NCBI RefSeq assembly: GCF_036634175.1
Contig: NZ_JAZIFX010000001.1
Coordinates: 2,108,001-2,172,000 of the forward strand
Source of the DNA: Streptomyces sp. P9-A2
Lineage (GTDB): Bacteria > Actinomycetota > Actinomycetes > Streptomycetales > Streptomycetaceae
DNA: 64,000 nucleotides
Reading direction: 5' to 3'
The translations under genes and the position numbers were made by a program. A model generated the notes under the pieces. The model did not search any database and was not told where the DNA came from. It saw only the letters and a list, made by a program, of their open reading frames with translations. Shown here in pieces: positions 44,153 to 51,176 of the stretch. How positions within the stretch are numbered: the first letter of the stretch is position 1; the number at the start of each line of letters is the position of its first letter.

Positions 44153-44695
44153 GTGACCTGTTACGACCGATGTGATCTGGGCCTGCTGCTGCTCCGGCTG
44201 GGGACGGGCGGGGCACTGGCGGCACACGGCGCGCAGAAGCTGTTCGGCTGGTTCGGCGGGGCCGGGATCGAGGGCACCGGCCAGTTCATGGAGACCATCG
44301 GCTACGCACCGGGCAGGGTCAGCGCCACGGCGGCGGGCCTCGCGGAGGCGGGCGGCGGCGCGCTGCTCGCACTCGGTCTCGCCACCCCGGCGGCGGGTGC
44401 GGCGGCGGCCGGTGCGATGGCGGGCGCGGCGGCCGTGCACGCGCCCAACGGCTTCTTCAACCAGGAGGGCGGCTACGAGCACGCCGCGACCCTCGGTCTG
44501 ACGGCGGCCGGCCTCGCCGTCACCGGGCCCGGCCGCCTCTCCCTGGACCACGTCCTCGGCCACTCGGCCGACCGCGACTGGATGGTGGTCGCGGCCTTCG
44601 CCGCGACCGCGGCGGCCACGGCGGTGGTCGTGGGGGCGCGCAGCCGGCGCCTGCGCAAGGCGCGGGAGGGCGAGCAGGAAGCTCTGTTCGACTGA
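44153..44695 (+). CDS. DoxX-family membrane protein
   Basis: A 180-residue DoxX protein with four membrane helices: LGLLLLRLGTGGALAAHGAQ, KLFGWFGGAGIEGTGQFME, GLAEAGGGALLALGLATPAA and HAPNGFFNQEGGYEHA, the family pattern. GTG 44153 follows GGGAG by 6 bases. DoxX proteins take part in redox-linked membrane complexes; no partner is nearby. The upstream hexanucleotide repeat could tune its leader. Confidence 0.88.
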   Translation: MTCYDRCDLGLLLLRLGTGGALAAHGAQKLFGWFGGAGIEGTGQFMETIGYAPGRVSATAAGLAEAGGGALLALGLATPAAGAAAAGAMAGAAAVHAPNGFFNQEGGYEHAATLGLTAAGLAVTGPGRLSLDHVLGHSADRDWMVVAAFAATAAATAVVVGARSRRLRKAREGEQEALFD

Positions 44696-44793
44696 CGGCC
44701 GACGTGCCTGCGGCGGTCGGACGCCGTCCTGAGGGCCGGGGGCCGGGGGCCGGGGGCCGGACGTGGTCGGCGTCCTGTGCCAGGGTCTACCGT

Positions 44794-45273
44794 ATGAGCG
44801 ACCCGAGCCCCAGCCCGATGCCGATGTCGACGCCGATGCCTGTCCAGAGCGCACCCGCGCTCGCCTCCTTCCCCTCCGCTCCTTCCATCCCTTCCCCGTC
44901 TTCCTCGTCGTCCGGTGGCCTCTGGGATTCCGTCGACGGACTGCACGCCTGGCTGGAGACCCATGGCGCGGTCGACGGCCGGGAGGCCCTGCTGCTGCGC
45001 GTCCTGAAGCTGTCCGAGGAGGTCGGTGAGGTCGCCCAGGCGGTGATCGGCGTCACCGGGCAGAATCCGCGCAAGGGCACCACGCATTCCTGGGACGACG
45101 TCGGTGCGGAGTTGTGCGATGTCGCTCTCACGGCGCTCGTCGCCCTGCGCTCCCTCACTCCCGATGCCGGTGAGGTCTTCACCCGGCACGTGGCGAAGGT
45201 CGCCGCGCGCTCGCTCGGCGGGGACGCGCCCGCCGCCGGTCAGGAGCGCCGGGCGGCGCCGCCCTCCAGGTAG
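44794..45273 (+). CDS. MazG-like nucleotide pyrophosphohydrolase
   Basis: A 159-residue protein: a Pro/Ser-rich leader (1-45) and a MazG-like all-alpha domain with ExxE in LKLSEEVGEVAQAVIG near residues 72-87 and the second acidic motif DDVGAELCDVALTALVAL near 108-125, which together bind Mg. It probably hydrolyses non-canonical or alarmone nucleotides. It overlaps the response-regulator remnant tail to tail by 34 bases. Confidence 0.85.
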   Translation: MSDPSPSPMPMSTPMPVQSAPALASFPSAPSIPSPSSSSSGGLWDSVDGLHAWLETHGAVDGREALLLRVLKLSEEVGEVAQAVIGVTGQNPRKGTTHSWDDVGAELCDVALTALVALRSLTPDAGEVFTRHVAKVAARSLGGDAPAAGQERRAAPPSR

Positions 45274-45353
45274 CGGAGGACCGCGGCGACCCTGCGGTCG
45301 GTACGGTCGGTGGGGGCCAGGTCGAGCTTGGCGAAGATGCTGCGGATGTGCTT
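45240..45353 (-). pseudogene. C-terminal tail of a LuxR-family response regulator
   Basis: Only the last 37 codons remain: KHIRSIFAKLDLAPTDRTD and RRVAAVLRYLEGG before the stop at 45240. This is the end of a NarL/LuxR helix-turn-helix (KxHxxxIxxKL). The upstream part of the gene is gone; codon AAG at 45351-45353 is followed directly by the right end of a TnpB element. Confidence 0.8.
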
Positions 45354-46903
45354 TTGACATCCTCCGCCTCTTAAAAGAGGGGGATTCCGACCCGGGCGGG
45401 TCGAGGTTCACGGGCGCTCGAGCGGCCGGTGGCCGCTGTCACCCCTCCGGCACCGGCTGCACGCCGGGGGCGGGGAATCCCGCCCTGTCCTGCCGCGACG
45501 TTGACCGCTGCGTTCTCATCCGCGTGGCAACTGAACCCGCAGGACACACAGACGAACTCGGCTTGGCTCTTGCGCGAGTCCTTCGCGATCCATCCGCAGG
45601 CACTGCACCGCAGCGACGTGTACGGGGCGGGCACGTCCTCGACCCGGCCCGGCGCCTTCTCCCCGGTCCGGCGGCGCAGCAGGCCCCAGCCCTGGGCGAG
45701 GACCGCCCGGTTCAGCCCGGCCTTCTGCCGCACCCGTGTACCAGGTTGTTCGATGGTTCCCTTCGCCGAGCGGGTCATGGTCGTGATGTTCAGCTTCTCG
45801 AACCGGATCAGACGGTAGCTGCGGGCGAGCATGGTCGAGGTCTTCTCGCACCAGTCCTTGCGCCGGTCCGCCTCCCGGGCCTTGATCCTGGCCACCTTGG
45901 CGTGCTCGGCGGCCTTGGCCTCGCTGCCCTTCGGCGCGCGGGCCGCGCGGCGCTGGTGCTTGCGGACCCGGGCCCGTTCCCGGGTGGTGAGCCGCGGGCA
46001 GTTCAGCTTTTGCCCGTCGGACAGGGCGGCGGTGATCGTCACGCCCCGGTCGATGCCGACGATCGCGTCCGTGCCGGGCGCCTCGGCGGGATCGGGGATC
46101 ACGGCGAAGGCGATGTGCCACCGGTCGTTGCGGAAGGTGACCCGAAAGGTCTTCGCCACCGGCAGCCCGGTGCGGGTGAGGCGGAAGCGGACCCAGCCGC
46201 AGCCGGGCACCTTCACCCGCGCCCACCGCCGGTTCAACCTCCGCACCACCACCGAGCGGCCCATCACCTGCCTGCCCCGGGCATTCAGCCTCGGCGAACC
46301 GTCCGGATGGGACTCCGGGACCCGGTCGGTGCCGATCACGCGGAAGCCCTCATGCCGGTGTTTCCTGCGCCAGGTCGGCTCGCCGAACCCGGAGGCGAAA
46401 CGCGCGGCTTTGGCCCTGGCGAGTCCTGCAGGGCCTGCTGCTGCACGTCCGCGTTCCCGGCCCGCAGCCACGCATTGTCCCGCCGGGCCTCGGTGAGCTG
46501 GCGGCACTGCTCGGCGAACCCGGGAGCGGACCTGCGCCCCGGCTGCCAGTGCGCGTGCTGCTCGACGGCCAGGTTCCACACGTACCGGGCGTACGCGCAG
46601 TGCCCGAGCATGACGCCCGCCTGCTCACCCGTCGGGTACATCCGGAAACGTGACATGCCGCCCAACCTAGCCCCGCCCCTCGCTCCCCACCTCGCATCCC
46701 ACCAGGCTCACCCGAACGAGCGACCGAACCCCGCCACCACTCCCCGCCACACACCATCACACCCCTGCCATGACCAAGCCCGCCACCGTCCTCTCCCGGG
46801 ACACCGCATCACCCCACAGGCGATGCGACTCCTCCTGCCCCGCTCCGCGGGAACTGGCATTCACTCCGGCCCCGAAAGGCCGGGCACCCCGCCCGGCAAG
46901 AGA
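45354..46903 (-). mobile_element. TnpB-only element, copy 3 (different lineage)
   Basis: Right end at 45354 reading (minus strand) ...GGATGTCAA, with a hairpin CTCTTTTAAGAGG; left end near 46900 with the hairpin CCGGCCTTTCGGGGCCGG followed by AGTGAATG, resembling the CCGG hairpin and GGGTGAAG of copies 1 and 2. TCAA at the right end again fits IS200/IS605. The exact left boundary is not fixed. The two flanks are different genes. Confidence 0.75.
45371..46656 (-). pseudogene. tnpB: TnpB, frameshifted, second lineage
   Basis: The N-terminal part (MSRFRMYPTGEQAGVMLGHC, YVWNLAVEQH) runs from 46656 to about residue 78 (QQALQD), then a missing base near 46423 shifts the frame; the continuing part LARAKAARFASGFGEPTW runs on to 45371. 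RuvC residues are GIDRGVTITAAL, FEKLNITTM and HADENAAVN; zinc-ribbon CSACG and CVSCG are present. Identity to copies 1/2 is low, so this is a separate family. The end of the gene lies inside the right-end hairpin (IPLF stop). Confidence 0.85.
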
Positions 46904-47101
46904 GGTGGACAGGGTCAGGTCCCGGTCGGCGACGACGGCGACCGTCTTCGCGTACCGCTGCGACTGGCCGTGGTAGCGCCAGCCGGACTCCACGAGCAGC
47001 GCGCACGCCATGAGGACGGCGACGCCGGCGGCGAGGGCGACGAACGTCGCCACGAAACTGCCCTTGCGGTGGCGCAGCATCTGCGCGGCCAGAGTGAGCA
47101 C
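46904..47101 (-). pseudogene. N-terminal fragment of an FtsX-like ABC permease
   Basis: About 65 residues: MLTLAAQMLRHRKGSFVATF, ALAAGVAVLMACALLVESG (first membrane helix), then AVVADRDLTLS, the start of the MacB-type periplasmic domain. After that the frame runs into the TnpB element. The remaining ~700 residues of the permease are missing. It starts 4 bases after the ABC ATPase stop. Confidence 0.85.
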
Positions 47102-47104
47102 GGC

Positions 47105-47992
47105 TCAGCCCTCCCGGCGCACGGCGGGCCGCGCGGGGGCTTGTGCAAAGGACTGCGCGAAGGACTGCGCGGCGGGTCCCGCGAACGACTGGGTGCCGGG
47201 CTGTACGACGGGCTGGGTGACGGACTGCCGACTGCCGAGCTGTGCGACGGACTGCCGGCTGCCGAGGTGCGCGAGGTGCTCGGCGATCCGCTCGGCGCCG
47301 GGCTGCGGCATGTCCCGCACGATCCGCCCGTCGGCGAGGACCACGACCCGGTCCGCGTAGGACGCGGCGACCGGGTCGTGGGTCACCATGACGACGGTCT
47401 GTCCGGCCTGGTCGACCACCGACCGCAGCAGCGACAGAACGTCGGCCGCGGTGCGGGTGTCGAGGGCGCCGGTGGGCTCGTCGCAGAAGATCACCTCGGG
47501 GCGGGTGACCAGCGCACGCGCGATCGCGGCCCGCTGCTGCTGGCCGCCGGAGAGCTGCGCGGGCCGGTGCCGCAGCCGGTCGCCGAGTCCGACCCGGTCG
47601 ACGACCTCGGCGACCCACGCCGGGTCCGGCCGCTGCCCGGACAGCCGCGAGGGCAGCAGGATGTTCTGCTCCACGTTCAGGGCTCCGACGAGGTTGAACG
47701 CCTGGAACACGAAGCCGACCCGGCTGCGGCGCAGTTCGGTCAGCCGCTTCTCCGACATCGCCGCCAGGTCGGTGGCCCCGATCCGGACCGTCCCCGCGTC
47801 GGGCCGGTCCAGCCCCGCCGCGCAGTGCAGCAGCGTGCTCTTCCCGGAGCCCGACGGCCCCATCACCGCGGTCGCCGTGCCCCGCAGGAAGCGGACGTCC
47901 ACGTCGTCCAACGCCACCACCGGCTGATCACCGCCGTACGTCCTGCATACGTGCTCGAGGCTGACGGCGACGTCGGCCGAGGTCACTGACAT
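47105..47992 (-). CDS. MacB/LolD-type ABC transporter ATPase
   Basis: A 295-residue ATPase: Walker A GPSGSGKSTLLHC near residue 45, signature LSGGQQQRAAIARAL near 147, Walker B VIFCDEPTGALD near 168 and switch His THDPVAA near 205. After residue ~230 a low-complexity tail repeats LGSRQSV and QSFAQ units. Its permease has been destroyed by the rearrangement to its 3' side, so it is now an orphan. It presumably belonged to an export operon ending in a two-component system. Confidence 0.9.
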   Translation of the reverse strand: MSVTSADVAVSLEHVCRTYGGDQPVVALDDVDVRFLRGTATAVMGPSGSGKSTLLHCAAGLDRPDAGTVRIGATDLAAMSEKRLTELRRSRVGFVFQAFNLVGALNVEQNILLPSRLSGQRPDPAWVAEVVDRVGLGDRLRHRPAQLSGGQQQRAAIARALVTRPEVIFCDEPTGALDTRTAADVLSLLRSVVDQAGQTVVMVTHDPVAASYADRVVVLADGRIVRDMPQPGAERIAEHLAHLGSRQSVAQLGSRQSVTQPVVQPGTQSFAGPAAQSFAQSFAQAPARPAVRREG

Positions 47993-48117
47993 GGTGAAAC
48001 GCCTTCCGGGGGAGCGTGAAGCGGAACACCTCGACGCTAGGTCCCCCGGCCCCGCGAACCCATCCAGCCAGCGACCGGATCGGTGGTGGCGCAGGCACTA
48101 CCGGCGGACGTGACGGA

Positions 48118-48145
48118 GCCCGGGAGTCGTATCCAGCTCCCGGGC
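48118..48145. terminator. Hairpin, possible terminator
   Basis: GCCCGGGAG (48118-48126) with CTCCCGGGC (48137-48145), loop of 10. It lies between the ABC ATPase start and the Y RNA and may end transcription of the Y RNA unit. Confidence 0.5.
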
Positions 48146-48188
48146 CCCTGGGGATGCCACCTCATTGCGCACGCCGGCGCGTTTAAGA

Positions 48189-48291
48189 GGAAGGATCAGT
48201 CATCAGGCCGTCGTGTTCTGCCTTTGAACTACCGCACCAGGCAGAGGTGCAGGCGAGAATTGAACTCGCATCCGACGGCAATCGTCCTTCC
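48189..48291 (-). ncRNA. Y RNA (YrlA-like) with a tRNA-mimic module
   Basis: On the minus strand the 103 bases fold as a bacterial Y RNA. The outer stem is GGAAGGA (48291-48285) with TCCTTCC (48195-48189); inside it the conserved Ro-site elements GGACGAT and TGACTGATCC (48202-48193) are recognisable. Then a tRNA-like body in permuted order: GCCGTCG/CGACGGC helix, T-arm GCGAG-TTCAATT-CTCGC, acceptor CTGCACC with GGTGCGG closed by a 7-base loop TCTGCCT, and D-arm GTTC-AAAGGCA-GAAC. This is exactly the architecture of Y RNAs that mimic tRNA and bind Ro/Rsr. No Ro (TROVE) gene is in the window. Confidence 0.82.
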
Positions 48292-48451
48292 CCGGTCGTT
48301 CCGGCGATCGGCGGCGATACTGAGACTGGAGCGAGAGTCTGAGATTGATACGGCCTTCACGTGCGGAACGCCGTTCCTTCAGGCTGAACGTCAGTTTCAG
48401 CTTGCGCTCGTCACGCGGACCGGTCCTCAGTCCGGCCCGCGCTGTCGCGCA

Positions 48452-48473
48452 CCCCCGCGCTCGCACGCGGGGG
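48452..48473. terminator. Hairpin after the 48499 gene
   Basis: CCCCCGCG (48452-48459) and CGCGGGGG (48466-48473), 26 bases after the stop of the minus-strand gene that ends at 48499 and before the Y RNA. A weak terminator or processing hairpin. Confidence 0.5.
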
Positions 48474-48498
48474 CGATCATGGGGCTACCGGCCCGGCG

Positions 48499-49230
48499 TC
48501 AGCCGAACAGGTAGCCGAACACCGCGTCACCGGCCCGCTGGTCGGTGATCTCGGTGGCATTGGCCTCCTCGCGGGCGAACTTGACCGCCTGCTGGAGCTT
48601 CTCGACCCGCTCCACCAGCTCGTTCACCCGCCGCGCGGGAAGCGCGCCGGAGAACTTCACGGTCGTCCAGTACCCGATGGGCACGTCCTCGTAGTACACC
48701 TCGACCTGCGCCGGGTGCTTCTCGGTCGCCTCGGCCTTGACGTGGTTGCGGGGGACCTTCTTCGTACGGATCGTGCGGACCGGGTCCGTCTTCCACCAGT
48801 CCGTGGACGGGTCGTGGGTCCAGGACTCGGCGGCGTCGAGGGTCGGCAGCTTCCTGACGAAGGCGTGCAGGTCGGTGAGCTGCTTCTCCAGGAAGAGCAG
48901 ATAGCTGACCGGGACTTCGGCGAGGACGGTCCGTCCCTCGACGACGACGTCCGCGCGGGCCGCGCAGTTCGCCCAGTCCTTGGTCGCCGTAACGTCGAAC
49001 AGCCGGGTCAGCGAGGCCGCCATCTCGCGCAGCACGTCCTCGCCCTGCACCTGCACCCGCGTGGACTCGGGCGGCAACTGCTCACCCTCCTCGTCCTTCG
49101 GCTGGTACGTACGCGAGATACCGGCGAGCAGCGCGGGCTTCTGCACCTTCTGGTGCGCCCCGTTGACGTCCTGAACGGCCTTGCTCTTGACGCCCTTTTC
49201 GACGGCGATGATCTGGTTCAGCCTGGTCAC
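48499..49230 (-). CDS. Conserved protein of unknown function next to a Y RNA
   Basis: A 243-residue soluble protein, not recognisable by a named function. Start GTG 49230 follows AAGGGGGACC. Visible features: a basic N-terminus MTRLNQIIAVEKGVKSKAVQ; VPVSYLLFLEKQLTDLHAFV in the middle; a Trp-rich stretch SWTHDPSTDWWKTDPVRTIR; a Lys-rich VPRNHVKAEATEKHPAQVEV; and a C-terminal coiled segment VERVEKLQQAVKFAREEANA. The basic patches suggest nucleic-acid binding. It lies on the same strand, about 200 bases upstream of the Y RNA, so the two may form one unit; this is inference. Confidence 0.7.
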   Translation of the reverse strand: MTRLNQIIAVEKGVKSKAVQDVNGAHQKVQKPALLAGISRTYQPKDEEGEQLPPESTRVQVQGEDVLREMAASLTRLFDVTATKDWANCAARADVVVEGRTVLAEVPVSYLLFLEKQLTDLHAFVRKLPTLDAAESWTHDPSTDWWKTDPVRTIRTKKVPRNHVKAEATEKHPAQVEVYYEDVPIGYWTTVKFSGALPARRVNELVERVEKLQQAVKFAREEANATEITDQRAGDAVFGYLFG

Positions 49231-49397
49231 TGGTCCCCCTTCGAACAGGAGGAACCTATCCCAACTCCCTTGACCCGTCATATGAATTACCGCTGGTCGG
49301 GTCGTCGCCGGGGGACGCACGCGATGGACGAGCGAGGCCGGAGCATCACTGGACAGCCTCGGGCGGGACCTCACATCCTCGAGAGCGGACAGAGCAC

Positions 49398-49475
49398 GAG
49401 AGCCGCATCCGATCGCAGGCTCTCAGTCCGCGAGAGTCAACGGAGTTCATCGAAGGGGTACTGGGATCGCCATGA
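49398..49475 (+). pseudogene. C-terminal scrap of an XRE/DUF5753 regulator
   Basis: The frame ESRIRSQALSPRESTEFIEG ends VLGSP before the TGA at 49473, overlapping the DUF397 ATG as ATGA. The motif AxxxxxSPxES...I is the usual C-terminus of XRE/DUF5753 proteins, and the ATGA overlap copies the intact pair at 20777. The rest of the regulator is missing. Confidence 0.5.
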
Positions 49476-49690
49476 ACAACGCTGAGTCCTCGACCGTCTC
49501 CTCCGGCCTCGCCTGGTTCAAGAGCAGCTACAGCGGAACCGAGGGCGGTGATTGTGTAGAGGTCGCGGCCGCCACGGCCGCGGTGCACGTCCGGGACTCC
49601 AAGGCCACCGCCGGGCCCGTCCTCACGCTGTCGCGTGACGCGTGGACGGGGTTCGTCGGATCGTCGGCCTTGTCGAAGCGGAGCGTCTGA
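49472..49690 (+). CDS. DUF397 domain protein 3 (orphan)
   Basis: A 72-residue DUF397 protein: WFKSSYSGTEGGDCVEVA, VHVRDSKATAGPVLTLSRDAW. Its XRE partner survives only as a scrap, so its start signals may have been inherited from the coupled pair. A very strong terminator follows. Confidence 0.85.
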   Translation: MNNAESSTVSSGLAWFKSSYSGTEGGDCVEVAAATAAVHVRDSKATAGPVLTLSRDAWTGFVGSSALSKRSV

Positions 49691-49703
49691 CACACGCACA
49701 GCC

Positions 49704-49745
49704 GTGAGAGCCCCGCCGTCCCCTTCGGGACGGCGGGGCTCTCAC
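49704..49745. terminator. Long perfect hairpin terminator
   Basis: 19-bp perfect stem (49704-49722 and 49727-49745) with a CTTC tetraloop, directly after the DUF397 gene. Confidence 0.88.
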
Positions 49746-49768
49746 GTGCGCGGGAGGCCCGATCAGCT

Positions 49769-49855
49769 TCAGACGTCGCCCGGAGGGGCGGTGTCACCGA
49801 GCTCCCAGTTGACCGCGCGCGGGCATCGGGCGAACTCCTTGCAGGCGAACCGCAT
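49769..49855 (-). CDS. Very small ORF, possible short protein or fragment
   Basis: A 28-residue frame MRFACKEFARCPRAVNWELG ending in DTAPPGDV. The cysteine pattern and WEL end look like a small Streptomyces protein or the end of a longer one. A GAGGG stretch lies upstream. Weakly supported. Confidence 0.35.
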   Translation of the reverse strand: MRFACKEFARCPRAVNWELGDTAPPGDV

Positions 49856-49916
49856 TTCCCTCTTGCGGTGGACAGGACGCAGCGGACGCGGATACGGCAG
49901 CGACTTCGCCCCGTCC

Positions 49917-49967
49917 AGACATCATGGACAGGCGTCCATGTATGGTGGACATCTGTCCATGATGTCT
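49917..49967. promoter_or_regulatory. Strong composite operator upstream of DUF1304/tetR
   Basis: AGACATCATGGACAG (49917-49931) and its exact complement CTGTCCATGATGTCT (49953-49967) enclose further half sites (GTCCAT, TGGACA), making two overlapping dyads, ATGGAC-AGGC-GTCCAT-like and TGGACA-TC-TGTCCA. It ends 17 bases before the DUF1304 start, a repressor site for the TetR of the same operon. Confidence 0.82.
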
Positions 49968-49984
49968 GAGGGTGGGGATACCCG

Positions 49985-50347
49985 GTGGAAACGACTGCGA
50001 ACGTGCTGGTGGGGCTGGTGGCCGCGCTGCATGCGTATTTCCTGGTTCTGGAGATGTTCCTGTGGGAGAGGAGGCCGGGCCGCAAGCTCTCCGGCTTTGA
50101 TGCGGCCATGGCCCGTGCCACTGCCCCGCTCGCCGCGAACCAGGGCCTCTACAACGGGTTCCTGGCCGCCGGGCTGATCTGGGCGCTGATCGCAGACGAT
50201 CCGACCGGGTTCCGGGTCCAGGTCTTCTTCCTCAGCTGCGTACTCATCGCCGGGCTGTACGGCGGGCTCACCACCAACCGGCGGATCCTCATGGCCCAGG
50301 CAGCGCCCGGGGCCCTGGCGCTCACCGCCGTTCTGCTCGCCCGATGA
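49985..50347 (+). CDS. DUF1304 family membrane protein
   Basis: A 120-residue protein with four membrane helices: VLVGLVAALHAYFLVLEMFL, ANQGLYNGFLAAGLIWAL, VQVFFLSCVLIAGLYGGL and a last Ala/Leu helix. NQGLYNGFLAAGL is the DUF1304 hallmark. GTG 49985 follows GGTGGGG. It shares 4 bases (ATGA) with the tetR gene, so they are co-expressed and probably repressed by it. Function unknown. Confidence 0.88.
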   Translation: METTANVLVGLVAALHAYFLVLEMFLWERRPGRKLSGFDAAMARATAPLAANQGLYNGFLAAGLIWALIADDPTGFRVQVFFLSCVLIAGLYGGLTTNRRILMAQAAPGALALTAVLLAR

Positions 50348-50910
50348 CTGCCGGGCAAGCGGACCCCCGCACGACACGGACGCGGGCCAAACTGGGCCGG
50401 GCGCTGCTCGAGGAGTGCGCCCACCGCCCGTTGGCAGAGGTCAGCGTTGCCTCCCTGGTGCGCCGGGCGGGAGTCGGCCGCGCCACCTTCTACCTCCACT
50501 ACGCCGACCTGGAGGCGCTCGCCGTCGACGTGTGCGCCGATATCGTCCGCGAAGCCGTGGACGCCCTGCACGCATGGCGCGGCACGCCCGATCCCGAGGC
50601 CCCTCCACCCGCCCTGCTTGCCTTCTTCGACCGTCTCGCCCCGCACGCCGGGCTCTACCGGGAGCTGCTGCTTCCGGGCGGCAGCGGCCCTCTCGGCCAT
50701 GTACTCCACCGGGATCTGCGCGCCCGTAGCCACACCGAGCGCGCCCTGGCCGGTGCGCCGGAGCCGGACCTGGTCGCCTCGGCCGTGGCCGCGACCTTCG
50801 CCGGAGTTCTCGCCGACTGGCTGCACGGCCTCATCGAGGCCACACCCACCGAGATCGCGCAGCGGGTCTGGCGTCTGCTCGTCAACCTGCACCGCACCCC
50901 CCTGCCCTGA
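50344..50910 (+). CDS. TetR-family regulator
   Basis: A 188-residue TetR protein with helix-turn-helix VSVASLVRRAGVGRATFYLH, then YADLEALAVDVCADIV; the ligand domain contains LHRDLRARSHTERAL. It is the second gene of the DUF1304 operon behind a 51-base inverted-repeat operator, so autorepression is likely. The ligand is unknown. Confidence 0.9.
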   Translation: MTAGQADPRTTRTRAKLGRALLEECAHRPLAEVSVASLVRRAGVGRATFYLHYADLEALAVDVCADIVREAVDALHAWRGTPDPEAPPPALLAFFDRLAPHAGLYRELLLPGGSGPLGHVLHRDLRARSHTERALAGAPEPDLVASAVAATFAGVLADWLHGLIEATPTEIAQRVWRLLVNLHRTPLP

Positions 50911-51176
50911 CCGGCCGTCTGCCCCGACAGCCTTCCCTCCGCGGTGTTCACCCGCCATCGGCGAGTCACCCCGGACGCCGCCCGCGGACGTTCCCGCGCG
51001 CACATCGCCCGTGTAACCCGTGTATGGAGCCACCTGTCGACACCGTGCGCCGCCGGTGCGGTCGTCGGGGCCGGTGCGGTCGGTTTCGTTGATTAGGTCG
51101 GTGAGGTCGGGGAGAGACCCGGGGCGGTGTCCGCCGCCGGCTCTACCGGGTTCACCGGGCCACCGGGACCGTCGGG

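Noticed and set aside
48189..48291. A permuted or split tRNA gene, or a circularly permuted tmRNA
   Set aside because: The halves are in permuted order with a 7-base loop closing the acceptor stem, there is no CCA or clear anticodon loop, and no G3-U70 pair or tag frame. The outer stem carries Ro-site elements, so a Y RNA explains everything.
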